Source: Mycolicibacterium flavescens (GTDB lineage Bacteria; Actinomycetota; Actinomycetes; Mycobacteriales; Mycobacteriaceae). From it: a DNA stretch of 64,000 bases. The notes below the pieces were generated by a model. That model was not told the origin of the DNA, ran no database searches, and saw only the letters and a program-made list of their open reading frames with translations. Below, one piece after another: positions 55,293 through 63,716 of this stretch (positions are counted from its first letter, which is position 1; every line of letters begins with the position of its first letter). A program made the translations under genes and the position numbers. Location: assembly GCF_001722335.1 (NCBI RefSeq), contig NZ_MIHA01000019.1, forward strand, positions 46,775 to 110,774. Direction: 5' to 3'.

Positions 55293-56630
55293 ATGAGTAC
55301 AACAACGGCGTCGGCTCTGCCGCCCGGGCCGCGGTTGCCGTCGATCGTGACTTCGCTGTTGATGCTGCGCTGGTGGCCGCGCGTGGTCGCGGTCTGCCGT
55401 CGTCGCTACGGCAAGGTGTTCACGCTCACGAACTCGGTGATGGGCCGAATGGTCTACCTGTCCGACCCCGCCGACATCAAGACCGTGTTCGCCGGCGATC
55501 CGCGGATTCTCCATGCGGGCGAGGCGAATTCGATGCTGTCCGGGCTGCTCGGCGAGACCTCGGTACTGGTCGTCGACGACGACGTGCACCGCGAATGCCG
55601 CCGCTCGATGATGGCGCCGTTCCATCGCGACGCGGTCGCACGCCAGGCCGCGGTGATGGCCGACATCGCCGCGGACAACGTCGCCGGCTGGCCGGCGGGC
55701 AGGCCGTTCGCGGTGGCGCCGAAGATGGCCGAGATCACGCTCGAGGTGATCCTGCGGACCGTGATCGGCGCCAGTGACCCGGCCCGGTTGGCCGAACTGC
55801 GCGCGGTGATGCCGCGGCTGCTGCGGGTCGGGGCGTGGGAGTCGTTGGCGCTCGCGAAGCCGGAACTGTTGCAGCGCAGACCGTGGCGGCGGCTGCGCCG
55901 GCTGATGGCCGAGGCCGACCGGTTGCTGTACGCCGAGATCGCCGACCGCCGCGCCGACCCGCATCTCGACGAGCGCACCGATGCGCTGGCCATGCTGGTG
56001 CGCGCTGATGGCGGGGTCGCCATGACCGACCGCGAACTGCGCGACCAGTTGATCACGCTGCTGGTGGCCGGCCACGACACCACCGCGACCGGATTGTCGT
56101 GGGCGCTGGAGAGATTGACGCGCCATCCCGATCTGCTCGCCAAGGCCGTGCGGGCCGCCGACGAGGGCGACGACGAGTACCTCGACGCGGTCGCCAAGGA
56201 GACGCTGCGCATCCGCCCGGTCGTGCCCGATGTCGGCCGGATCCTCACCGAACCCGTCGAGATCGCCGGCTACCGGCTCCCGGCGGGTGTGATGGTGGTG
56301 CCGAGCATCACGCTCGTGCACGACGACGCCGGCATCTACCCCGATCCCGAGCGCTTCGACCCCGACCGCATGCTCGGCGTGACGTTGAGTCCGACGACGT
56401 GGTTACCGTTCGGCGGGGGTAATCGGCGTTGTCTCGGTGCGGGTTTCGCGATGGTCGAGATGCGGGTGGTGCTGCGGGAGGTGCTGCGCCGGGTGGAACT
56501 GGCCACCACCGAGGCGCCCGGCGAACGTCAGCGGATCAAACACGTGATTTTGACACCGCACCGCGGTGCGCGAATCACCGTGCGGGCGCGCAGAACTGGG
56601 GTGTCGAGTAGCAACGGCGCATACGGATGA
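55293..56630 (+). CDS. Cytochrome P450, CYP135B type
   Basis: A 445-residue P450. The I-helix motif is AGHDTT (LLVAGHDTTATGLSW), E-x-x-R is ETLRIRP, and the heme-binding loop FGGGNRRCLGAGF carries the cysteine ligand. The sequence from the start (LPPGPRLPSIV) to the end closely follows CYP135B1 (Rv0568) as I remember it, and that gene lies in the same chromosomal block. Substrate unknown. The ATG at 55293 is chosen over the open frame upstream. Confidence 0.88.
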   Translation: MSTTTASALPPGPRLPSIVTSLLMLRWWPRVVAVCRRRYGKVFTLTNSVMGRMVYLSDPADIKTVFAGDPRILHAGEANSMLSGLLGETSVLVVDDDVHRECRRSMMAPFHRDAVARQAAVMADIAADNVAGWPAGRPFAVAPKMAEITLEVILRTVIGASDPARLAELRAVMPRLLRVGAWESLALAKPELLQRRPWRRLRRLMAEADRLLYAEIADRRADPHLDERTDALAMLVRADGGVAMTDRELRDQLITLLVAGHDTTATGLSWALERLTRHPDLLAKAVRAADEGDDEYLDAVAKETLRIRPVVPDVGRILTEPVEIAGYRLPAGVMVVPSITLVHDDAGIYPDPERFDPDRMLGVTLSPTTWLPFGGGNRRCLGAGFAMVEMRVVLREVLRRVELATTEAPGERQRIKHVILTPHRGARITVRARRTGVSSSNGAYG

Positions 56631-56710
56631 CGTTGCGCTAGAACACCACGGGCGCGACGGCGGGCCAAACCCCGGGACCCGCCGCCGCATTCACCCGCGA
56701 TACAGGTTGG

Positions 56711-57241
56711 CTAGGGGATGTCGGTGGCGGGCACGCTGCCGCAGCCCACACCCGGGATGCAGCCGGCCGCACCGCCCGGTCCTGCGGTACCCGACGGTCC
56801 GCCCGGAATCGCTCCGGTCGCACCCGCGGGTCCGGCAGCGCCGGACGGTCCACCCGGAATGGCGCCCGCTGCGCCCTCGGGTCCGGCCACACCGGCCGGC
56901 CCACCCGGAATCGCACCCGCGGCGCCCTCGGGTCCGGCCACACCGGCCGGGCCACCCGGAATCGCACCCGCGGCGCCCGCGGGACCGGCGACCCCACCCG
57001 GACCACCGGGCACGGCTCCGGCGACTGCGGGAGCACCCGGTGCCGGCGGCGGAACCCAGGCACCCGGAGGCGGCGGCGGGGCAGGCGCCGCGCAACCCGT
57101 GCCGTCCGGATCGATGCAACCTCCCAACCCGCCCGTGGGCAGGACGGAGGACGAAGCAAAGCCTGCAGGTGCGGCAGCGATCGCCGCGGCGGCCGCGCCG
57201 GCCAGCAGAAGCGGTGAGACCTTCTTGAGGTTGATCAACAT
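56711..57241 (-). CDS. Secreted collagen-like (Gly/Ala/Pro-rich) repeat protein
   Basis: A 176-residue exported protein. Its signal peptide (LLLAGAAAAAIAAAPAGFA) is followed by a CIDPDGTGC pair, a Pro-rich linker and about five 17-residue repeats of the kind GAIPGGPAGVAGPEGAA, ending with CIPGVGC. The repeats do not follow strict G-X-Y, so this is collagen-like only in composition. The ATG at 57241 lacks a Shine-Dalgarno; a TTG at 57274 is possible. Function unknown; likely surface or secreted. Confidence 0.68.
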   Translation of the reverse strand: MLINLKKVSPLLLAGAAAAAIAAAPAGFASSSVLPTGGLGGCIDPDGTGCAAPAPPPPPGAWVPPPAPGAPAVAGAVPGGPGGVAGPAGAAGAIPGGPAGVAGPEGAAGAIPGGPAGVAGPEGAAGAIPGGPSGAAGPAGATGAIPGGPSGTAGPGGAAGCIPGVGCGSVPATDIP

Positions 57242-57290
57242 GGAGGTGCTTTTACCACCGGCAGCAAAGATCAAACCTCAACCGCGAAAG

Positions 57291-58091
57291 TCAGTCCTGC
57301 ACAGCCTTGGCCAGCGTGACCCACCGCGTCAGCACCGCGGCCTCGCCGTCGAGGGCCTGCGTCGCCGCCCGCACCACCCGCAGCAGCACCCACGCCCGCG
57401 CCGCGTCCTCGTCGAAACCCGCAGCGTCGACCAACGCGTAGAACCGGCGCTGCACCCCGCGGCGGACGTCGTCGGCGATCTCGTCCCACCGCGTCCACAA
57501 CATCGGCGCGATCTCGAAACAGGGGTCGGCGTTGACCGGCCGCGGCGCGATCGCCAACCACGCCGCGCGCGTGGCGGCCAGCACATTGCCGAAGTGCAGG
57601 TCGCCGTGCACCACGACGTCCGCGGGGGCCTCCGCCAGCTCGCGGGCCAGCGTCGCGGCCTGCGAGACCAGACGATGCGGCACCGGCGCGCCGCGCGGCA
57701 ACCCGTCGAAGTCGTCGGCCCACCGACGCAGAAACGTTGGCGCTCCGGGCAATTGCGGCATCGCCGGTACGTGCAGCTGCCGGTACAGGCCGACCACGAC
57801 CCGGCAGGCGTCGACGTCGGTCAGCGATTCGAGCGTGTGAGAACCGGCCCGCTCCAGCAGCACCGCCGCCCGCCGCGGATCCGCGCGCAGCAGCCGCACC
57901 GCGCCGTGGCCGCCCCATCGCCGCAGCACCAGGTGCTCGCGGGGTGAGGCGCCGACCTTGAGGACCGCCGGCGTCCCGTCGTCCGTGCGCACCGGCAGCA
58001 CCGTCGGACCGACGGCGTCCCCGTCGGGCCGCAGCCGCCACTCCGTGAGCAGGCCGGCCGGGTCAGGGGTGTCGATCCGCTGTGCCGCCAT
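57291..58091 (-). CDS. Aminoglycoside/streptomycin phosphotransferase-like protein with altered metal site
   Basis: A 266-residue member of the APH(6)-like kinase family. The catalytic loop VHGDLHFGNV is intact (D164, N169). The next motif, normally WLAIDPKP with the Mg-binding aspartate, reads WLAIAPRP, so alanine (A182) replaces it. The rest (NADPCFEIAPML) is conserved. It may be inactive or use another mechanism. Resistance cannot be inferred. The ATG at 58091 lies inside the end of the upstream membrane-protein gene (29-base overlap), so the two form one unit. Confidence 0.75.
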   Translation of the reverse strand: MAAQRIDTPDPAGLLTEWRLRPDGDAVGPTVLPVRTDDGTPAVLKVGASPREHLVLRRWGGHGAVRLLRADPRRAAVLLERAGSHTLESLTDVDACRVVVGLYRQLHVPAMPQLPGAPTFLRRWADDFDGLPRGAPVPHRLVSQAATLARELAEAPADVVVHGDLHFGNVLAATRAAWLAIAPRPVNADPCFEIAPMLWTRWDEIADDVRRGVQRRFYALVDAAGFDEDAARAWVLLRVVRAATQALDGEAAVLTRWVTLAKAVQD

Positions 58092-58650
58092 CGTCGGCGA
58101 GGCTAGCGATGTCGCGATCCCACGCGGCGTAGCGGACCCGCCTCAGGCAGGGCCGCGAGACCGCGACACACCCGGCGGCCGCCGCGGCCACCGCGAGCCA
58201 GAACGTGATCGCGGCGATCGTGCCGTCCAGCCCGGCCCGCCACCACGGGTCCAGCGGCACGACCCGCTCTCCGTTCTCGTCGACGACGATCTCGATGCTC
58301 TGCCCGGCGCGCACCGGCTGATCCCACTGGAATCGTCCGACGCGCTCGACGCCGCCGAGGCTCCACGTCGCCTCCACCACGCTGACGTTGGTCCGCGGCA
58401 GCGTCGCGCTGGCCTGCGTGACGGTCGCGTGGACCTGCAGGTGGCGTTCGGCCTGGGCGGCGTAGGCGTGGCCGCGTTCGTCGTGGATCGCGGTCGCCAT
58501 GGCGGCGGCGACGGGAATCGCGACCAGCACGGCCGCGATCGCCATCGCCGCGATCGTCACTTCGATGCGGTCGCTGGTGCGCACCAGCGGATTGCGGCCC
58601 AGAGCATGGACCAGCCGCCAGCGCCACCACCCGTTCGTGACCGTCTGCAC
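58063..58650 (-). CDS. Rv1733c-type two-helix membrane protein
   Basis: A 195-residue protein with two membrane helices (about 35-55, IEVTIAAMAIAAVLVAIPVAAAMA, and 145-170, TIAAITFWLAVAAAAAGCVAV). A domain between them holds HDERGHAYAAQAERH and PRTNVSVVEATWSLGGVERVG. The match to Rv1733c, a DosR-regulon antigen, is clear in the order NPLVR.SDR...AAQ...R.V..WDxDI. The GTG at 58650 has GGGAGGGG upstream; the longer TTG frame is less likely. No DosR box was recognised. Confidence 0.78.
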   Translation of the reverse strand: MQTVTNGWWRWRLVHALGRNPLVRTSDRIEVTIAAMAIAAVLVAIPVAAAMATAIHDERGHAYAAQAERHLQVHATVTQASATLPRTNVSVVEATWSLGGVERVGRFQWDQPVRAGQSIEIVVDENGERVVPLDPWWRAGLDGTIAAITFWLAVAAAAAGCVAVSRPCLRRVRYAAWDRDIASLADDGGTADRHP

Positions 58651-58713
58651 CCCGCCCCTCCCTCGATGCCGTCCCCCGCGGGGGATTGACCGGTACAGCG
58701 GGTTCAAACCTCC

Positions 58714-59427
58714 TCACCGCTGCACGGGACGCACCACGATCTCGGAGACGTCGACGGTCGGCGGTTGGTGCACGGCATAGGCGACGGCGTCGGCGATCGC
58801 CTCCGGGTCGAGTGCGTGCCGCCGGTACTCGGCCATCACCTGTTTGGCGTCCGGATCGCTGATCGTGTCGGCCAGTTCGCTTTCCACCACGCCCGGCGAG
58901 ACCGTGGTGACGCGGATGTGCGGGGGTGACTCCATCCGCAGCCCCTCGGTGATCGCCCACGCGGCGTACTTGGTGCCGCAGTACACCGCCGCGGTCGGGG
59001 TGACCGAGTGCGCCCCGATCGAGGCCATCGTGACGAAATGCCCGCCGCCCTGCCGGTCGAAGTGCGGCAGCGCGGCGTGGATGCCGTGCAGCAGGCCGCG
59101 CACGTTCACGTCGATCATTCGATCCCACTCCTCGACGAGCCCGACGTCCAGCCGCGACAGCGGCATCACCCCGGCGTTGGCGACGAACACGTCGAGACGG
59201 CCGTGCCGCGACACCGTGTCGTCCACCGCGGCGCGCACCGCGTCGCGGTCGGTCACGTCCAGCGGGCAGGGTTCGACGGTGCCGTGGCGTTCGGCGAGTT
59301 CGGTCAACCGGTCGGTGCGCCGGGCCGCGGCGACGACGACGAGCCCGTCGTCGGCCAGGCGGGCGGCCACGGCGCGTCCGATGCCGCTGCTGGCGCCGGT
59401 GACGAACGCGACTTTCTGGTCAGTCAT
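58714..59427 (-). CDS. Short-chain dehydrogenase/reductase
   Basis: A 237-residue classical SDR. TGASSGIG at the N-terminus, NAGVMP, catalytic serine in MASIGA, and YCGTK for the tyrosine/lysine pair. A GGAAGG lies before the ATG at 59427. It is divergent from an HTH regulator at 59560 with a 132-base intergenic region. That layout is common for SDR genes under control of MmyB-type regulators, so repression by the neighbour is likely. Substrate unknown. Confidence 0.88.
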   Translation of the reverse strand: MTDQKVAFVTGASSGIGRAVAARLADDGLVVVAAARRTDRLTELAERHGTVEPCPLDVTDRDAVRAAVDDTVSRHGRLDVFVANAGVMPLSRLDVGLVEEWDRMIDVNVRGLLHGIHAALPHFDRQGGGHFVTMASIGAHSVTPTAAVYCGTKYAAWAITEGLRMESPPHIRVTTVSPGVVESELADTISDPDAKQVMAEYRRHALDPEAIADAVAYAVHQPPTVDVSEIVVRPVQR

Positions 59428-59547
59428 GGGGTTGCCTTCCGCGATCGATTCGTTGTTCGTCACCAACTCTGCTGCGCGCCAACGGCACCGGGAAGGGCGG
59501 GAGTTTCCTGGGAGCGCTGCACCCACCCTCGCGGCGGTCCCGCGCCG

Positions 59548-59553
59548 TAGCAT
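59548..59553 (+). promoter_or_regulatory. Leaderless-type -10 element for the HTH regulator
   Basis: TAGCAT fits TANNNT and ends 6 bases before the ATG at 59560; there is no Shine-Dalgarno. A leaderless transcript is likely. Confidence 0.4.
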
Positions 59554-59559
59554 GGCGAC

Positions 59560-60390
59560 ATGGCCGACACCGAGCTCGGGACGTTCCTGCGCGCCGCCCG
59601 CGCCGCGGTGAGCCCGGACTCGGTGGGCCTGCCCCGCAACGGACATCGCCGGGTGGCCGGGCTGCGCAGGGAGGAAGTGGCGATGCTGGCCGGTTGCAGC
59701 GTCGACTACTACATCCGGCTCGAACAGGGCCGCGAGCGGTCGCCGTCACCGCAGGTGACCGAGGCGCTGGCGACCGCGCTGGCCCTCGGCGACGACGGCC
59801 GCAAGCACCTGTACCGGTTGGCCGGGCACATCCCGGTCGACGACGTGGCCGTCGTCGACCGGGTCGACCCGGCGCTGCTCGAGCTGATGGCGGCGTGGCC
59901 GGACAACCCGGCCGTCGTCTACAACCTCGCCTATGACGTGCTGGCCTCGAACACGATCGCCGACGCCCTGTTTCACGACTGGACCCACTCGCGCAACCTG
60001 ATGCACGTCGTGTTCACCGACCCCGGCGCCCGAACCTTCTACCGCGACTGGGACAAAGCCGCCGCCAACGCCGTCGCGGGGTTCCGGCTCAACCGCGGCC
60101 GCTCACCGAACCACCCGCGCATCCAGCAGGTGCTGCGCGAACTGCTGTCGGCCGGCGGAGAATTCAAACGGCTGTGGGAACGTCACGATGCTCGCGGAAA
60201 AGCGTTGGAAACCAAGCATTTCCACCATAACGAAGTCGGCGAGCTGACGTTGTCGATGCAGACCTTCGACGTCCGCTCGGCGCCCGGTCAGGAACTCGTG
60301 GTCTACCACGCGGCGCCCGGCTCCACCGACGCCCACGCGCTGAGCCTGCTGGGCTCGCTCGCCGTCACCGACCGCGGGACCGCCGGCTAG
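59560..60390 (+). CDS. XRE-type HTH regulator with MmyB-like ligand domain
   Basis: A 276-residue regulator. The N-terminal XRE helix-turn-helix (LRREEVAMLAGCSVDYYIRLEQGRERSPS) is followed by the MmyB-like domain that binds fatty acids in some members (WPDNPAVVYNLAYDVLASN, HFHHNEVGELTL). It is divergent from an SDR gene that it probably controls. Its own start is leaderless-like. Confidence 0.87.
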   Translation: MADTELGTFLRAARAAVSPDSVGLPRNGHRRVAGLRREEVAMLAGCSVDYYIRLEQGRERSPSPQVTEALATALALGDDGRKHLYRLAGHIPVDDVAVVDRVDPALLELMAAWPDNPAVVYNLAYDVLASNTIADALFHDWTHSRNLMHVVFTDPGARTFYRDWDKAAANAVAGFRLNRGRSPNHPRIQQVLRELLSAGGEFKRLWERHDARGKALETKHFHHNEVGELTLSMQTFDVRSAPGQELVVYHAAPGSTDAHALSLLGSLAVTDRGTAG

Positions 60391-60526
60391 CCGCAACCTG
60401 CCCGTAGCCTGCCGTAACGCCGCAATCATCGTCGGCGTCGATTATTAAGAGAATCTGGCAAACATGAGGTAGCTTCAATCGACACACGATGCGGGGTTGG
60501 CCGCTGTCGAGGGGTTAACAGGGACG

Positions 60527-62332
60527 GTGGATTCCACACCATTCGGGCACTATCAGCTGCAACAGCTGATCGGCCGTGGCGGCATGGGCGAGGTCTATCG
60601 CGCCTACGACACCCGCACCGACCGCATTGTCGCGCTGAAGGTCCTGCCGCCCAGCATGGCCGCCGACGAGACCTTTCAGCTGCGCTTCCGCCGCGAATCG
60701 CAGGCCGCCGCCGGGCTCAACGACCCGCATGTGGTGCCCATCCACGGATTCGGTGAGATCGACGGCCGGCTCTACCTCGACATGCGCCTGATCGAGGGCC
60801 GCAACCTCGGCACCATCCTCACCGACACCGGGAAACCGATCGACATCACGCTGGCGGTCAAGGTCGTCGAACAGGTCGCGATGGCGCTCGACGCCGCCCA
60901 CGCCGCCGGGCTGATCCACCGCGACATCAAACCGTCGAACATCCTGATCACCGACCGCGACTTCGTCTACCTCATCGACTTCGGGCTCGCCCGCACCGCC
61001 GGCGAGAAGGGCCTGACCACAGCGGGAAGCACGCTCGGCACGATGGCCTACATGGCCCCCGAGCGCTTCGAGGGCAAGCCCGTCGACGCGACCGCCGACA
61101 TCTACGCGCTGGCCTGCGTGCTCTACGAATGCCTGACCGGGGAGCGGCCCTATCCGGCCGACAGCCTCGAACAGCAGATCGCCGGCCACATGACCAAGGA
61201 GGTGCCGCGGCCGTCGGCCATCGATCCCCGGCTGGCCGCGTTCGACGCCGTGATCGCCAAGGGCATGGCCAAGAAACCGGCCAAGCGCTACCAGAAGGCC
61301 GGCGACCTGGCCGAAGCCGCGCGCCGTGCGCTGAACTCGCCGGTGCGTGGCGGCAGCGGCAGACACCAGGCGCGCCGGGCCCCGGTGCGTAAGACGCGGG
61401 TGTCGCGACGGCTGCTGGCGGTGGCCGGTTCGGTCGTGCTGGTCGCGGCGCTGGGCACCTTCGGCGTGCTGCAGTGGCGCGGCGGCCCCGACCGCAGCGG
61501 CACCCGGCCCGCCGCGGTCGAGGAGAGCACCGAAACCCCGGCCCCGGGCACCGGCCCCGGTGTGGTCGAGGCGATCGCGGCCACCGTCCCCGCCGACATC
61601 AGGTCGACCGGCCGGCTCATCATCGGCGTCAACATCCCCTATGCGCCAAACGAATTCAAGGATGCCGACGGGCAGATCGTCGGGTTCGACGTCGACTTGA
61701 TGAACGCGATCGCCCGCACGCTCGGGTTGGTGCCCGAATACCGCGAGACCGCGTTCGAGGCGATCCTGCCGTCGGTGCGCGCCGGTGACTTCGATGTCGG
61801 CATGTCGTCGTTCACCGACACCAAGGAACGCGAGGAACTCGTCGATTTCGTGACCTACTTCCGCGCGGGCACGCTGTGGGCGCAGCGGGCCGGGTCGGGG
61901 ATCACGCCCGCCGACGCGTGCGGACTGCGCGTCGGCGTGTCGTATGCCACGCTGCAGGAAACCGAGGAAATCCCCGCCAAGAGCGAAGAATGCGTGGCCG
62001 CGGGCCTGCCGCCGGTCGAAAAGGTGGTCTACGTCAGCCAGGACGATCTGAACGCGGCGCTGTCCAACGGCGAGGTCGACGCGATGGCCGCCGACTCCCC
62101 GGTGACCGGGTTCGCGATCAAAACCTCCGGCGGCGCGCTCGAAGCCGCAGGCGACGTGTTCAACTCCGCGCCCTACGGCTGGCCTGTCGAAAAAGGTTCA
62201 GATCTCGCAGAACCGTTGCGCCAGGCCCTCGTTCACCTCATCTCCACCGGCGAGTACCGCACCATCGCGGTGATGTGGGGTGTGGAGAAAGGCATGATCT
62301 CGACACCCGAGATCAACGGCGCGACCCGTTGA
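60527..62332 (+). CDS. Transmembrane Ser/Thr kinase with extracellular amino-acid-binding domain
   Basis: A 601-residue Hanks-type kinase. Domain order: kinase (about 8-270) with glycine loop GRGGMG (16-21), K38, HRDIKPSN (131-138), DFG (D151), activation-loop Thr/Ser (TTAGSTLGT) and APE (177-179); a basic juxtamembrane segment; one membrane helix at 294-316; and a periplasmic SBP_bac_3 domain from about residue 355 (GRLIIGVNIPYAPNEFKD...GFDVDLMNAIA). All kinase residues are intact. It should sense an amino acid or similar ligand and signal inward. GTG 60527 gives the usual DSTPFGHYQ start. No partner gene is adjacent. Confidence 0.88.
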   Translation: MDSTPFGHYQLQQLIGRGGMGEVYRAYDTRTDRIVALKVLPPSMAADETFQLRFRRESQAAAGLNDPHVVPIHGFGEIDGRLYLDMRLIEGRNLGTILTDTGKPIDITLAVKVVEQVAMALDAAHAAGLIHRDIKPSNILITDRDFVYLIDFGLARTAGEKGLTTAGSTLGTMAYMAPERFEGKPVDATADIYALACVLYECLTGERPYPADSLEQQIAGHMTKEVPRPSAIDPRLAAFDAVIAKGMAKKPAKRYQKAGDLAEAARRALNSPVRGGSGRHQARRAPVRKTRVSRRLLAVAGSVVLVAALGTFGVLQWRGGPDRSGTRPAAVEESTETPAPGTGPGVVEAIAATVPADIRSTGRLIIGVNIPYAPNEFKDADGQIVGFDVDLMNAIARTLGLVPEYRETAFEAILPSVRAGDFDVGMSSFTDTKEREELVDFVTYFRAGTLWAQRAGSGITPADACGLRVGVSYATLQETEEIPAKSEECVAAGLPPVEKVVYVSQDDLNAALSNGEVDAMAADSPVTGFAIKTSGGALEAAGDVFNSAPYGWPVEKGSDLAEPLRQALVHLISTGEYRTIAVMWGVEKGMISTPEINGATR

Positions 62333-62338
62333 CCCGGT

Positions 62339-62381
62339 CGGGGTGTAGGGTGGATGGCAGACCGTATCGGTCCACACCCCG
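62339..62381 (+). terminator. Stem-loop after the kinase gene
   Basis: CGGGGTGT (62339-62346) and ACACCCCG (62374-62381) can form an 8-base stem with a 27-base loop just after the kinase stop. It could be a terminator or a leader structure for the small gene at 62430. TAGGGT at 62346-62351, within it, could also be a -10 element. Confidence 0.35.
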
Positions 62382-62429
62382 CGCGCCACAGTTCAGGCAG
62401 CAGCGGAACCTATTCAAAGGACTTCGTAC

Positions 62430-62567
62430 ATGGAATCGTCCAACCTGTTCAGCCACCCGCAGAAACCCGAGTTCGTCGCCAGCGACCGCGACACCTCCGA
62501 TCCGGTGGCCGACCCGGTGTTCTCCGACCGCCAGGACCGCAAATCCGGTAACCAGCGGCCCTCCTAG
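62430..62567 (+). CDS. Small 45-residue protein
   Basis: A short reading frame MESSNLFSHPQKPEFVASDRD... with AAAGGA 10 bases upstream of its ATG. It is hydrophilic, rich in D and S, with the repeated DP pattern (SDPVADPVFSD), and ends in NQRPS. It has no signal or helix. Its stop overlaps the selD stop by 4 bases (convergent), a compact arrangement that supports it being real. No family recognised. Confidence 0.5.
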   Translation: MESSNLFSHPQKPEFVASDRDTSDPVADPVFSDRQDRKSGNQRPS

Positions 62568-63589
62568 CGCACCACGATGGTGTGCTCCGAGCGCGGCACC
62601 AACTGACCGATCACCGGCGCGCCCGGGATCTCTCCGGCGATCAGCAACCCGCCCGAGGTCTGCGCGTCGGCCAGCAGCAGCGCCTCGTCGCTGTCGACCG
62701 CACTCAGGTCGACGTGCGGGGCGACCCACTCCAGATTGCGCCGGGTGCCGCCGCTGACGAACCCCTGCGCCAGCGCCTCGCGCGCACCGTCGATGTAGGG
62801 CACCGCCGCGCTGTCGAGCACCGCGGTCACCCCGCTGGCGCGGGCCAGCTTGTGCAGATGCCCGAGCAGCCCGAAACCCGTCACGTCGGTGGCACATTCG
62901 ACGCCGGCGTCCACCGCCGCGCGGGCCGCGTCGGCGTTCAGCGTCGTCATCACCGCAATCGCCTCCGGAAACGTCTCGCCGGTGTTCTTGTGCCGGCTGT
63001 TGAGCACCCCCACGCCGAGCGGTTTGGTCAGCGACAGCGGAATCCCCGCCTTGCCGGCGTCGTTGCGCAGCAACCGATTCGGGTCCGCGACACCGGTGAC
63101 CGCCAACCCGTACTTGGGTTCGGGGTCGTCGACGCTGTGGCCGCCGGCCAGATGGCAGCCCGCGGCGTTGCAGACATCCATGCCGCCGCGCAGCGCCTCG
63201 GCCGCCAGCTCGAACGGCAGCAGCTCGCGAGGCCAGCCCAGCAGGTTCACTGCGACGACCGGGCGCCCGCCCATCGCGTACACGTCCGACAGCGCGTTGG
63301 TCGCCGCGATGCGGCCCCAGTCGTAGGCGTCGTCGACGACCGGGGTGAAGAAGTCCGTCGTCGCGATCAACGCCATCCCGCCGTCGATGCGGACCGCGGC
63401 CGCGTCGTCGCCGTCGTCGAGACCCACCAGCAGTTCACCGACCGGGTTCGTCGGCGCGGCCTGCGTCAGCCCGCGCACCACCTCCTCGAGCTCGCCGGGC
63501 GGGATCTTGCAGGCGCACCCGCCGCCGTGGGCGTACTGGGTCAGGCGATACGTCAGCTGTTCGGTCACGGTGTCCATGCTGCCTGGCAT
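62564..63589 (-). CDS. selD: Selenophosphate synthase SelD
   Basis: A 341-residue enzyme that makes selenophosphate from selenide and ATP. The active-site loop HGGGCACKIP has the catalytic cysteine (C25, not selenocysteine) and lysine K28. The ATP-binding DDAAAVRI, TTDFFTPVVDD and GRIAATNALSDVYAMGG segments are in order, and GGHSVDDPEPKYGLAVTG is conserved. The ATG at 63589 is preferred over 63577 and over the longer frame. It is divergent from tRNA-Sec, 19 bases away, so selenocysteine is used by this organism. Confidence 0.93.
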   Translation of the reverse strand: MPGSMDTVTEQLTYRLTQYAHGGGCACKIPPGELEEVVRGLTQAAPTNPVGELLVGLDDGDDAAAVRIDGGMALIATTDFFTPVVDDAYDWGRIAATNALSDVYAMGGRPVVAVNLLGWPRELLPFELAAEALRGGMDVCNAAGCHLAGGHSVDDPEPKYGLAVTGVADPNRLLRNDAGKAGIPLSLTKPLGVGVLNSRHKNTGETFPEAIAVMTTLNADAARAAVDAGVECATDVTGFGLLGHLHKLARASGVTAVLDSAAVPYIDGAREALAQGFVSGGTRRNLEWVAPHVDLSAVDSDEALLLADAQTSGGLLIAGEIPGAPVIGQLVPRSEHTIVVR

Positions 63590-63608
63590 GATCGCCTCGT
63601 GGCCACGG

Positions 63609-63703
63609 GGAGGCGTATCCGGTCTGGTGACCGGCGCGATCTTCAAAATCGCCGAGCGGCAGACGCTGTCGCTGGCGGGTTCGATTCCCGTCCGCCTCCG
63701 CCA
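63609..63703 (+). tRNA. selC: tRNA-Sec (TCA)
   Basis: A 95-base tRNA with a very long variable arm. The acceptor GGAGGCG pairs with CGCCTCC, then discriminator G and encoded CCA. The anticodon TCA (CTTCAAA) reads UGA. The extended D-stem and large extra arm are selenocysteine tRNA features. It is beside selD. No selenoprotein with in-frame UGA was identified in this window. Confidence 0.93.
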
Positions 63704-63716
63704 CCGAAAGGGCTGC

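Noticed and set aside
57291..58091. Calling the APH-like gene an antibiotic-resistance determinant
   Set aside because: The Mg-binding Asp is replaced and no acquired-resistance context is seen.
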